NCBI RefSeq assembly: GCF_000385925.1
Contig: NC_021175.1
Location: 813,501-877,500, forward strand
DNA: 64,000 nt
From: Streptococcus cristatus AS 1.3089
GTDB lineage: Bacteria > Bacillota > Bacilli > Lactobacillales > Streptococcaceae
Reading direction: 5' to 3'
Shown here: piece by piece, positions 8,601 through 15,462 of the stretch
Layout: every line of letters begins with the position of its first letter
Position numbering within the stretch: position 1 is the stretch's first letter
Program-made: the position numbers and the translations under genes
The notes under the pieces: model-generated
Seen by the model: only the letters and a program-made list of their open reading frames with translations
What the model was told of the DNA's origin: nothing
The model's database searches: none

Positions 8601-9971
8601 AATGAAGGGTTGATTGCTGATGGCGGTAAGGAAATGATGGAAAATTTACAAAGACGAGAATTTGAAGAAATAAATTCTAAAGAGGAAATGATTCAAGATA
8701 ATCCTGAACGAACTCTTCCAAGCCCTGACGAAAAAATACAACTGCACAATCGGAAAGATGAGATGGATCGAGACTTGGACGGAGATGGCATTTCAAATTC
8801 TGATGAGATGCTGCAGGGGACAGATCCTTATAATGCTGCTTCTAATCTTCATAAAAAGCAAGAAGAGCGAGAAAGGCGAATAGATGCTGAGGTAGCAGCT
8901 GGAGCTATTATTACAGAAGCTGTCGCCACTAAAAATTCGGAACGAAGCATCTCTCAGATGGTTGCGGAAAAAGATACAAAGGCTCTAGCTGAACACTTGA
9001 AAGAAGGAATGAAGAACTATCTGGATTCAGATCAGTTTAAATCTTTCTTAGATACGATGAGCAAGTTTCACAATTACTCACTAAATAATATCCATTTGCT
9101 GAAGATGCAAAATCCAAATGTGACTCAAGTTGCGAGTTTCAATAAATGGAAAACTGATTTTGATAGAACGGTCAAAAAGGGAGCTAAAGCTCTGAAAATT
9201 TGGGTGCCTTATCAAGTGAAAACAAAAATTCCTGAAAATCAAAAAGAGTTAAATTTTTCACCATCTGAAAATGAAATGGATCAGAAGGAGATTACTGTTA
9301 CTCGCTTTAAATTAGGAAATGTCTTTGATGTTTCCCAAACAGAAGGAAAAGAATTACCAAAAGCCATTCATGAATTGACCGGAAGTGTCAAAGATTATGA
9401 AGATTTGTATCGAGCTGCTAAAGCTGTTTCGATGGAAAATCAGGTTCCCATCAGTTTTGAAGAAATTAAAAGAGAGAATACTCGTGGCTATTACTCTCCA
9501 AACGAAAACCGAATTGTCATTTCAAAAAAATTGAAGGGGGAAGAGCATATTCTAAAAACAATTTTCCATGAAATGGCTCATGCCGATTTACACAAAGGAA
9601 CCAATGCACAATATGGTGATGACCAATACCGCAAGCAAGAATTGCAAGCGGAGAGTGTCGCCTATGTTGTAGCTAGTCATTTTGGTTTCGATACGAGTAG
9701 CTATAGTTTTGGATATTTGGCCATTTGGGCTAAAGATAAAAACGGCTTTGAAGATATGGTAGAGCAACTGCAGGTTGTCCAAAAAGAAGCAAAAAGTTTG
9801 ATTGATCGGATGGATGCTAAGCTGGAATTGGTGAAAAATAAAACAGTTGTAAAAGATAAATTTGCAGATAAGCTCCAGCAGGCAAAAGAACAATCTGAGA
9901 AACTGAGCAATCAAAAGGCCGAGGCTGTAAAGCAGGTGGAGGAAAAAAAGTCCCTGAGCAGCCCTCACTAA
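5661..9971 (+). CDS. Polyvalent conjugative-element protein: toprim, NADAR, PBECR4-like, ArdC-like and zincin domains
   Basis: A 1436-residue mosaic protein. Residues 1-350 are a DUF3991/toprim primase-like region, with the toprim Glu212 (VFAEAPIDLMSYYEL) and the Asp pair D294/D296 (LAVDNDAAGQ). Residues about 515-646 look like a NADAR/YbiA domain (FESVEHAYQALKSK, His549, Lys554). Residues about 815-970 resemble the PBECR4 nuclease-like domain (KHFMHLTGIKP). Residues 1036-1055 hold a DxDxDG calcium-type motif (DRDLDGDGISNSDEM). Residues about 1095-1195 resemble the ArdC N-terminal domain (SKFHNYSLNNIHLLKMQNP), and HEMAH (1303-1307) with Glu1331 is a zinc protease motif. The C-terminus is a coiled coil. 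Such proteins are thought to be delivered with the DNA to protect or establish the element. The domain calls are from motifs by eye; toprim and the zincin are the surest. Confidence 0.85.
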   Translation: MALTKETAKNLSIISVAEQLGMELKRTGSYSYTWTEHDSFVIDARKNDFHWNSRSEFGDVIQLVQTIQEVTYKEAMHFLETGEFKKVDLAAQIGPKEPFRYSLERYEHPDFKASRSYLRDQRGLSDDTIDFFLSQGSMTEATRKKGDYFEPVIVFKYKDNTGFLAGASLQGVVENRVHYPERGRLKQIMRNSDGQLGFSVDIGKPKRLVFAEAPIDLMSYYELHKDNLQDVRLVAMDGVKEGIISRRFMELYAEMNGKAYQVDQNTVKALETVVNTTDYFKDGQHQDMITLAVDNDAAGQNFITRLQEKGIPVQIAIPPIIQIDQEKEDWNDFLKRGNEAPNELVHLYSADEESWHYQGYFSKEIALVKAQELTADDVKAFVSAKQLTKEEVHQEYTRIVNQEKERGNSMSEVHEARAEYKSERLEAIQDKVDELVIQPETQALIDSGEVKQWAKQPNIYFVKGLRRVALELSEEGRFELSPKYRPNTDEEKEVVNQLLDRQSVKEKGVSEEIPQTINVWYSTGENAVLSNLTPSPLIINNFRFESVEHAYQALKSKGFTEEALSWAESQRSAFKAGRKVQSVHQLGPTNQSNSIRLMESLLVERYRQDAAFRQALSQTKDYQITHSQDNGIWKTEFPRLLMKVRDTESRTPDTSDLSPEDAEWLKQNWDNISFSVEPKKQMVIDSDKTVTFEKPSNPLGDSSRALEENQSTEKALGKSQEQNVNSEYQKNERTNGSQGSLQPKAEGSPTPVPEVGTFERSVTSRPTLSSHLLYFSINEEFQSSNDGHYHSISSHELAKLNRPIRSQTIQNAAQYYLDELANSKVYYVTPDKTVQVNFEEKHFMHLTGIKPIGPGQTPEKTLRDFAEGNGRFDNILLANNDAAFDKLKVLSDLSVATESTSFYFDDLTDLRRYNGRFDSLIKSDDKDIILLFKELEEDNYIPVSVFQSRTKLVKELETVDRNPILGVYRERDGQIEQLSINEGLIADGGKEMMENLQRREFEEINSKEEMIQDNPERTLPSPDEKIQLHNRKDEMDRDLDGDGISNSDEMLQGTDPYNAASNLHKKQEERERRIDAEVAAGAIITEAVATKNSERSISQMVAEKDTKALAEHLKEGMKNYLDSDQFKSFLDTMSKFHNYSLNNIHLLKMQNPNVTQVASFNKWKTDFDRTVKKGAKALKIWVPYQVKTKIPENQKELNFSPSENEMDQKEITVTRFKLGNVFDVSQTEGKELPKAIHELTGSVKDYEDLYRAAKAVSMENQVPISFEEIKRENTRGYYSPNENRIVISKKLKGEEHILKTIFHEMAHADLHKGTNAQYGDDQYRKQELQAESVAYVVASHFGFDTSSYSFGYLAIWAKDKNGFEDMVEQLQVVQKEAKSLIDRMDAKLELVKNKTVVKDKFADKLQQAKEQSEKLSNQKAEAVKQVEEKKSLSSPH

Positions 9972-10019
9972 TGGAGGCGCTGATTCGTAGAAAGAAAAAC
10001 AAAAAAGGAGAAACGGAAG

Positions 10020-10325
10020 ATGATTGAAAATCTAAAACAAGAAACCTTTGATATTTTGATGGATATATTCTTTGAGAATAGTGAGACAGATTCACCAAAA
10101 ATTGATGAGGTGAACCAGCACATTTCTCGCAAAGAATGTCTCTACATTCTTCGTAGAGATATGCGGATCAAATCAAACTATGAACTAGAAGAAGCAGAAA
10201 GTTATCCAGTTGCACTTCAAGAAATTGAGGGGATGAGTGATGAAGTATTCGCAAAACTAAGGGATGAAATTCTTAAAATGGAGCCAGCAAACGATATAGA
10301 TTTTCTGCTTCAAACTTTAAAATGA
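10020..10325 (+). CDS. Small acidic hypothetical protein
   Basis: A 101-residue acidic, mainly helical protein (DILMDIFFENSETDSPKIDEV) with ribosome binding site AAAGGAG 8 bases before the ATG. It follows the polyvalent gene by 48 bases and precedes the candidate oriT. No family recognised; it is the last gene of that operon. Confidence 0.6.
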   Translation: MIENLKQETFDILMDIFFENSETDSPKIDEVNQHISRKECLYILRRDMRIKSNYELEEAESYPVALQEIEGMSDEVFAKLRDEILKMEPANDIDFLLQTLK

Positions 10326-10359
10326 TTAAATGAACTTTTCCTCGTGATATAAAAATTAC

Positions 10360-10530
10360 CTGCTTACAGGGATTAGGGGATTGGGGATTTCCCCAAAAAT
10401 TTAAAAAGTCAAGAATGGTCAGTTTTAGGAGCTGACCATCTCTGACCTTTTTAAAAAAAAGCAATTGGATATCCAAGTGCTATGCTTGCCAGAAGAAAAG
10501 GGGCCTAGCCCCTCAGTCAAAAAATGCCAG
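10360..10530 (+). other. Candidate origin of transfer (oriT)
   Basis: A 222-base gap just upstream of the MobC-like and relaxase genes, holding several inverted repeats: GGGGA/TCCCC at about 10376-10394, ATGGTCAG/CTGACCAT at about 10413-10439 (8-bp arms), and AGGGGC/GCCCCT at about 10499-10514. Relaxases of this class are usually encoded next to their oriT, and nic sites lie beside such hairpins. I cannot place the nic site; the TATGCTTGCCAG stretch near 10483-10494 is one possibility. Confidence 0.5.
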
Positions 10531-10547
10531 AATAGAGGTGTATAGTT

Positions 10548-10916
10548 TTGGAAAATGGAGAAAAACGTAAAAGGTCAGTTCAAAAGCTGATTAGGCTAAC
10601 AGAGGAAGAGGCTCGATTCATTTCGACTAAAGTTTCAGAATCTGGAATGGCAAACTTTAATTCTTTTGCCCGAATCATGTTGATTATGGGTGAAGTCAAA
10701 ATTTTAAAATTTGACGAATTAAAAGAATTACGTCAGGCCATTCATCGAATAGGGGTTAATGTAAATCAGATTGCAAAAAAGGTCAATGAAGATGACCAGG
10801 TTAGCTTAGAGGAGCTGAGTCAGATTCTTGAACTACAAAAAGATTTGAAAGCTACAGTCAATCAATTTATTCAGAAACAAGAAAATCAAACAAAGGAACA
10901 AGACAGATGGTTGTAA
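10548..10916 (+). CDS. MobC/PcfF-like relaxosome accessory protein
   Basis: A 122-residue protein starting at TTG with AGAGGTG at about 10533-10539. An N-terminal ribbon-helix-helix-like segment (KLIRLTEEEARFISTKVSES) is followed by the MobC signature HRIGVNVNQIAKKVNE. MobC-type proteins bind oriT and help the relaxase nick. Its 3' end overlaps the relaxase gene by 10 bases, so the two are co-translated. An earlier ATG in frame is not available, so the TTG start is accepted. Confidence 0.85.
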   Translation: MENGEKRKRSVQKLIRLTEEEARFISTKVSESGMANFNSFARIMLIMGEVKILKFDELKELRQAIHRIGVNVNQIAKKVNEDDQVSLEELSQILELQKDLKATVNQFIQKQENQTKEQDRWL

Positions 10917-12583
10917 CAAAAGTCCTGCAGATAAAAGGAGTGGCTTCTTTGGGGCGCTCTACAAAATACATCGAGGACGAAGCAAAAACAGTCGAGCTGA
11001 CCGATATAAAAAGTTTGACCAACGCTTTACGCTATATTGAGAATCCATCGAAAACGAGTCTCTTAGAACAAGATGATCATCTAGAATTTCCAGCAGTCGT
11101 CAAAGATGGACGGGTGGTCAAGCAGCTTGTTTCTACTTATGGCATCACAGATGCCAGTACAGCGACAGAAGAATTTCTTTTGACAAAAAAGAATGCGGCT
11201 CAGCGAAGAGGAACAAAAGAATTATCCGATATTCAAAATCCGAATCGAGTTTTGGCTCATCATATCATCCAATCATTTTCTCCGGAAGACGATTTGAGTC
11301 CGCAAGAAATTCATGAGATTGGCCGCAAAACGATTTTAGAATTGACTGGTGGTCAACATGAATTTGTCATTGCGACTCACATGGACAAGGGGCACATTCA
11401 TAATCACATCATTTTCAATTCTACTAATTCTGTAACCTTAAATAAATTTCGCTGGCAGAAAGGAACGAAAAAAAGTTTAGAGAATATTTCAGATAAGTAT
11501 GCGGATTTGGCTGGAGCAAAAATTCTAAAAGAGCAATTATGGACGAATCGAAAATCCTATCATGCTTACCGCACTAAAAATTCTTTTCGTTATGAGATTA
11601 AATCTCGATTGGATTTTCTTTTGCAACAATCAACTTCTCTTGAGGATTTTAAACTCAAAGCCCAGGCTTTAGATCTTATTCCTGATACGACAGGCAAAGA
11701 AGTAAAATACCGGTTGGCTGATCGGGACCAAACTAGAAATGTCCGTGATCGTACTTTGTCAAAAAAGGGAAATTATTCTTTGGAGAAAATTTCTGAGAGA
11801 GTTGTTGCTAACGAGGTGACCTTCTCTGTCGATGAAATTAAATCTGAATATGAAAAAATGGTCGCAGAGCGAGACGATGATTTTGAAATGAAAATCACAG
11901 TTGAAGAATGGCAGGTGATGGAAGAAACCAAGAATGGCATTTATATTGAAATGGAATTTGGGCTCAGGAATAAGGGAACTATTCTCATTCCTGCTCATCA
12001 GGTCGAGAAAGTGGAAGATGGTTCTTATGAAATTTTCATCCGGAAGAATGATTTCTATTATTTCGTTAATCCGGAACATGCGGATAAGAACAGGTACATG
12101 AAAGGAGAAACAGTTGCTTCCCAGCTGTCTTATGATAATGGAGAAATGATTGTCCGTAAGAATCCTAAAATCTCAAGTTTGGATCAGCTTGTCCGTGAGT
12201 ATAATTATTTATCTGCTCATGGTGTAACCGAAGGACAGCAATTTGATGAATTGCTGAATCGATTTGAAGAGGAACTAGAGGAGGTAGATAAGATGCTTGA
12301 TAAATTAGATCGACGCTTGGGTGATCTAAATAAAATTCAGGCGGCCTTCCTTGGTCTGGAGTCAAGAAATTCCCAGGAAGTAAAATTAGCTGAATCTATT
12401 TTGAAAGATTTTAAAGTGGATCCTAGCACTCGCAAAGCAGAAATTGATAAACTTGTCAAAGAGGCAACCTTCGAGCGGCAGGCTTTGCACCAAAGAGTAG
12501 AAGCTATCACAAAAGATTACAAATTACACCAGGACATTGAAAAGAATGTAGAGCAACGCAAGGAGCGAGAAAATTTATTGTAA
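10907..12583 (+). CDS. MOB-P type relaxase
   Basis: A 558-residue conjugative relaxase that nicks oriT and stays covalently attached to the transferred strand. The metal-binding triad is in HEFVIATHMDKGHIHNHIIF (His162, His164, His166). The likely catalytic tyrosine is Tyr43 in LRYIENPSKT, matching motif I of the MobA/VirD2 family. Residues about 430-555 form a long coiled coil. The gene is intact and follows the MobC-like gene with overlap. After it comes a gap with a strong promoter for the partition operon. Confidence 0.93.
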   Translation: MVVTKVLQIKGVASLGRSTKYIEDEAKTVELTDIKSLTNALRYIENPSKTSLLEQDDHLEFPAVVKDGRVVKQLVSTYGITDASTATEEFLLTKKNAAQRRGTKELSDIQNPNRVLAHHIIQSFSPEDDLSPQEIHEIGRKTILELTGGQHEFVIATHMDKGHIHNHIIFNSTNSVTLNKFRWQKGTKKSLENISDKYADLAGAKILKEQLWTNRKSYHAYRTKNSFRYEIKSRLDFLLQQSTSLEDFKLKAQALDLIPDTTGKEVKYRLADRDQTRNVRDRTLSKKGNYSLEKISERVVANEVTFSVDEIKSEYEKMVAERDDDFEMKITVEEWQVMEETKNGIYIEMEFGLRNKGTILIPAHQVEKVEDGSYEIFIRKNDFYYFVNPEHADKNRYMKGETVASQLSYDNGEMIVRKNPKISSLDQLVREYNYLSAHGVTEGQQFDELLNRFEEELEEVDKMLDKLDRRLGDLNKIQAAFLGLESRNSQEVKLAESILKDFKVDPSTRKAEIDKLVKEATFERQALHQRVEAITKDYKLHQDIEKNVEQRKERENLL

Positions 12584-12594
12584 AATATTTATAA

Positions 12595-12639
12595 ATATCA
12601 TTATAATTATATTGACAAATATAATTATAATGATATAAT
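12595..12639 (+). promoter_or_regulatory. Partition operon promoter inside a 19-bp perfect inverted repeat
   Basis: TTGACA (12612-12617) and TATAAT (12634-12639) are 16 bases apart. A perfect 19-bp inverted repeat (12595-12613 with 12618-12636, spacer GACA) covers the -35 and reaches into the -10, so a bound protein would block RNA polymerase. The ribbon-helix-helix-like protein at 14093 is the obvious candidate autorepressor (inference). Confidence 0.8.
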
Positions 12640-12667
12640 GGAAATATAGAAAAACAGGAGGAAGACG

Positions 12668-13237
12668 ATGGATATTTTTGACGCTTATGGTTTTCAAAAC
12701 CAAGTTGAGAATGTTGCCAAAGAGGGGAATCTTAAGGAATCCTTGAAATTATTAGGGATTGTTTATTTTGATGGTAGCCTAGAGAAAGGTAATGAGAACA
12801 TAATCGTTTTTGAGTTTTCAAAAAGTCGCACAATGGCAATCGAGGTTCGACTTATGGAAAAGAAAATACGATTTTGGGGCTGGAGAGGAGATCGTCTAAA
12901 AGGTGACTATTTTTGGAAATATGTCTTTGAAAATTATGAAGAACTATGGTATAGAATTTTAAATTTACTTATTGCAGAATATTTCTCGCCTGCTGAATGT
13001 ATTTCTTGTGAGATTGTAGCTACCGTTAAAAGTGACCTGTTATGTCATTGGCTAGAAGGTACCGAAGACACCGAAGACACCGAAGACGATACGCTCTATG
13101 TTGGTAGGTTATTGTTATTTGGATTTGTTCCGCTATGGAAAGTAAAGCATACTAAAAAAGAGTGGGAAGAAATAGCTTTGATTGAAAGCTTGAAAAATAA
13201 GATTGTTAAGTATCAGTTTGAGGAGGATATCAAATGA
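12668..13237 (+). CDS. Hypothetical protein, first gene of the partition operon
   Basis: A 189-residue protein with ribosome binding site AGGAGGAAG 8 bases before the ATG. It overlaps the parA start by 4 bases (ATGA), so it is co-translated with parA. The protein is rich in Trp and Phe, with no recognised family. Near residue 133 it holds three exact copies of Thr-Glu-Asp encoded by a 9-bp tandem repeat, which may vary in number. Its position before parA suggests a role in replication, copy control or partition, but this is not shown by the sequence. Confidence 0.65.
   Translation: MDIFDAYGFQNQVENVAKEGNLKESLKLLGIVYFDGSLEKGNENIIVFEFSKSRTMAIEVRLMEKKIRFWGWRGDRLKGDYFWKYVFENYEELWYRILNLLIAEYFSPAECISCEIVATVKSDLLCHWLEGTEDTEDTEDDTLYVGRLLLFGFVPLWKVKHTKKEWEEIALIESLKNKIVKYQFEEDIK
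13061..13087 (+). repeat. 9-bp tandem repeat, three exact copies, in frame
   Basis: ACCGAAGAC is repeated three times head to tail (13061-13069, 13070-13078, 13079-13087), encoding (Thr-Glu-Asp)3. The unit is a multiple of three, so slippage would change length without breaking the frame. Confidence 0.9.
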
Positions 13238-14040
13238 AGATTATCACATTTGCCGCTATCAAAGGCGGTGTCGGAAAAACTACTTTAACTTTTAATTATG
13301 GGGAGTGGTTGGCTAAGAAAGGGCACAATGTCCTGCTGATTGACCTGGATCATCAGTGTAATTTGACCCAGTGTTATAATATCTATGAGAGCAAGAATAC
13401 CATTGCTAATGCCTTTAAAGGAGGCAACGTGGATATTAAGCAAGTCAAAGAAAATATTAGTCTGATTCCAGGCTCAGTTCAGCTGGACAGTGTGGAGCGA
13501 GATCTGGAGAATAGTGATAAGAAAAATATGTTGCTTTATCTCTGGTTAGAAGATAACTACGATAAGAAGCAGCTGGATCAGTTTGACTATATCCTGATTG
13601 ACTGCAGGCCAGATTTTGCGACAGCAACCAAAAATGCAGTTGCTGTTAGCCATGCTATCATCAGTCCACTGACTCCTTCTGAGTTTGGCTATAACGCTAA
13701 GTTCAATCTCTCTACACGGTTAGAAGCGTTTCGAAAGGATGTGATTGACTATCGCACAAGAGAGTCATATATTACAGCAGAGCTTTATTTCCTAGCTAAT
13801 ATGATCCGGCCAAACTATGGCTCATCCAGAGAATTGCTGGAGGCTTTAGGGCTGGAAGCTAAAGAAAAGGGTGTAGATAACCTTCTAGGGATGGTGCCAG
13901 CAAAAGAATTATTTAATCATTCAACGATTGATAAGGTTTCTATTGCGGACATGAAGGAGAATCCTGAGCTTTATCAAAAACACAAAAAGTTTTTTAACGA
14001 GCTAGAGCATACTTTTTCAAAAATTTATGATACAATATAA
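13234..14040 (+). CDS. parA: ParA-family partition ATPase
   Basis: A 268-residue P-loop ATPase of the ParA/MinD/Soj family. The deviant Walker A is KGGVGKTT near residues 11-18, the A' motif is LLIDLDHQCNLTQ, and the Walker B region is DYILIDCRPDF. It segregates the excised, replicating form of the element. It is coupled by 4-base overlap to the gene upstream, and 52 bases later comes a small DNA-binding protein that is the likely ParB partner. AT-rich repeats flank both genes and may serve as centromere and operator. Confidence 0.92.
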   Translation: MKIITFAAIKGGVGKTTLTFNYGEWLAKKGHNVLLIDLDHQCNLTQCYNIYESKNTIANAFKGGNVDIKQVKENISLIPGSVQLDSVERDLENSDKKNMLLYLWLEDNYDKKQLDQFDYILIDCRPDFATATKNAVAVSHAIISPLTPSEFGYNAKFNLSTRLEAFRKDVIDYRTRESYITAELYFLANMIRPNYGSSRELLEALGLEAKEKGVDNLLGMVPAKELFNHSTIDKVSIADMKENPELYQKHKKFFNELEHTFSKIYDTI

Positions 14041-14055
14041 TTATATTTATAAACA
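14035..14055 (+). repeat. AT-rich 21-bp direct repeat, copy 1 (putative centromere/operator)
   Basis: A 21-base AT-only-plus-one-C motif at the 3' end of parA, found again without change at 14331-14351. The gap between parA and the next gene also holds related ATATAATTA words. Such iterated AT-rich sites next to parA and a small DNA-binding gene are typical binding sites for the partition protein. Confidence 0.6.
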
Positions 14056-14092
14056 CAAATACAATTATAAATATAATTAGAAGGAGATTATC

Positions 14093-14320
14093 ATGGCATT
14101 TACCCCTAAGGAAAAAGAAATATCACAGATCATTGAAGCGAGTAGCCAACCTGATCAGACTCCGAATAAGGTCGCAGTAGAGTTTGAAAGCTTTGAGCGC
14201 AAGAAGCAGTTTCAATTTACTCTGAAACCTAGCAATCGAGAGAAACTGGATAAAGTGGCTAAAGCAGCTGGTGCAAAGTCGGCCTCGGATTATCTTGATA
14301 AGTGGTTGGAGAGTTTATAA
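14093..14320 (+). CDS. Small ribbon-helix-helix-like protein, likely ParB partner
   Basis: A 75-residue protein with ribosome binding site AAGGAG. The C-terminal half (KKQFQFTLKPSNREKLDKVA) followed by AAGAKSASDYLDKWL has the beta-helix-helix layout of Arc/MetJ-type DNA-binding proteins. It directly follows parA, as small centromere-binding proteins do in type Ib-like partition systems. It probably binds the AT-rich repeats around 12595-12636, 14035-14055 and 14327-14364 and represses the operon. This is inference from size, fold pattern and position. Confidence 0.65.
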   Translation: MAFTPKEKEISQIIEASSQPDQTPNKVAVEFESFERKKQFQFTLKPSNREKLDKVAKAAGAKSASDYLDKWLESL

Positions 14321-14326
14321 TATAAA

Positions 14327-14364
14327 CCAGATATAATTATATTTATAAACATAATTATATCTGG
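14327..14364 (+). promoter_or_regulatory. 14-bp perfect inverted repeat containing the second AT-rich direct repeat
   Basis: CCAGATATAATTAT (14327-14340) and its exact reverse complement (14351-14364) flank a 10-base spacer. The 21-base direct repeat (14331-14351) lies inside. It sits between the ParB-like gene and the Fic gene, 19 bases before the Fic ATG, so it may control Fic expression or form a weak terminator; no T-run follows, so an operator is more likely. Confidence 0.6.
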
Positions 14365-14382
14365 TTATGATAAGGAGAAATT

Positions 14383-15240
14383 ATGGATTTAATCACGAGA
14401 CTCTTGGCAGAGAGAGAAGGAAAAGTACATGGTGGTATTTATGACATCACACAGAAACGCTTTGCTTATAATTCTAACCGAATCGAAGGGAGTCGTCTGA
14501 CAGAAGAACAAACTAGCTTAATTTATGAGACAAAGACAATCGCAAATATTGATGCTAAAGGAATCAAAATTGATGATCTGGTAGAAATGAATAATCATTT
14601 CAAGTGCTTTGATTATATCTTAGATACCGTTAACGAGCCGCTGACAGAGGACTATATTAAAACGCTGCATCGGATTCTAAAAAGTGGAACAAGTTCGGAG
14701 CATAACCCGATAGCTCCAGTTGGTCGTTATAAAGTTTTACAAAATGAGGTGGGAAAAATTGCGACAGCTTCTGTCGAACAAACTGAAGATGAGATGCTTT
14801 CTTTGCTGCTTGGTTATGACTTAAAAGAACAGAAAGATTTGAATTACTTAACAAGCTTTCATGCACAGTTTGAAAGGATTCATCCCTTTGCGGATGGAAA
14901 TGGTCGCATAGGTCGGTTGCTTTTGTATAAACAGTGTTTGAAAGAAGGTCTTACACCCCTAATTGTAGATGATCTTAATAAGGCAACTTACTATTCAGCA
15001 CTTGAAGCGTTTCAGGTTCAAGACAACAGACAGCCCTTGTTTGATTATTTCCGCTCGGAGCAGAAATTCTATGAAAACTATCTCAAAAACAAAGGATTTG
15101 AAGGGGCTATCAATGATGAGAAAGCTGGTGACTTTATAAAAAAGTCAGATAAATTCTCAGAGAAATTGGAGCAATTTAAGCAAAAGGCAGAAAAAGAATC
15201 TCCTCAAAAACCCCATCTCAAAGAAGAGAAAGGTTTATAA
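14383..15240 (+). CDS. Fic-domain protein, class II with N-terminal inhibitory helix
   Basis: A 285-residue Fic protein; most family members transfer AMP to target proteins. The active-site loop is complete: HPFADGNGRIGR (His167 to Arg178). The N-terminus carries the class II inhibitory motif S-x3-E-G (Ser31, Glu35, Gly36 in SNRIEGS), which holds the enzyme off until relieved. The C-terminal 40 residues are charged and helical. The ribosome binding site is AAGGAG. It is the last gene of the partition region. It may be a toxin-like stability module or a modifier of recipient proteins; no separate antitoxin gene is seen, in keeping with an intramolecular inhibitor. Confidence 0.9.
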   Translation: MDLITRLLAEREGKVHGGIYDITQKRFAYNSNRIEGSRLTEEQTSLIYETKTIANIDAKGIKIDDLVEMNNHFKCFDYILDTVNEPLTEDYIKTLHRILKSGTSSEHNPIAPVGRYKVLQNEVGKIATASVEQTEDEMLSLLLGYDLKEQKDLNYLTSFHAQFERIHPFADGNGRIGRLLLYKQCLKEGLTPLIVDDLNKATYYSALEAFQVQDNRQPLFDYFRSEQKFYENYLKNKGFEGAINDEKAGDFIKKSDKFSEKLEQFKQKAEKESPQKPHLKEEKGL

Positions 15241-15306
15241 TTATAAATATAACTATAAACATAAACACAAATATAAAAGAATCTTCATTCTTTTTGTTGT
15301 GAAATA

Positions 15307-15376
15307 TGCTATACTAGTTGTGAGGTGATAACCCTAACAACCACCTTGAGTCTGGTTTTATACCAGGCTTTTATTT
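15307..15376 (+). ncRNA. Candidate small RNA: extended -10 promoter to terminator, about 60 nt
   Basis: TGCTATACT (15307-15315) is an extended -10 promoter. The transcript from about 15321 contains a GGTG/CACC hairpin and ends at a terminator with 8-bp arms AGTCTGGT/ACCAGGCT (15349-15369) followed by TTTTATTTATTT. No open reading frame with a ribosome binding site lies inside. It could be a counter-transcribed or copy-control RNA of the element; no complementary target was found nearby. Confidence 0.5.
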
Positions 15377-15398
15377 ATTTAGGAATAGAAAAATTTGA

Positions 15399-15453
15399 AC
15401 TCTTGGACTAAAATAATTATAATTTCTTAGTATGATTATTTTAGTCCAGGAGT
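15399..15453 (+). promoter_or_regulatory. Long hairpin that sequesters the transposase ribosome binding site
   Basis: Arms 15399-15420 and 15432-15453 pair over 22 bases (20 Watson-Crick, 2 G-U) with an 11-base loop. The 3' arm contains the AGGAG ribosome binding site (15448-15452) of the transposase, whose TTG start is 10 bases downstream. Read-through transcripts from the element would fold and hide the site. Similar 5' hairpins are known to protect IS10 and other elements from outside activation. Confidence 0.75.
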
Positions 15454-15462
15454 ATTTTTAGT

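Noticed and set aside
15290..15460. Fst-type type I toxin-antitoxin locus in the gap before the transposase
   Set aside because: A short RNA with promoter and terminator is present, but neither strand encodes a small hydrophobic toxin with a start codon in the gap.
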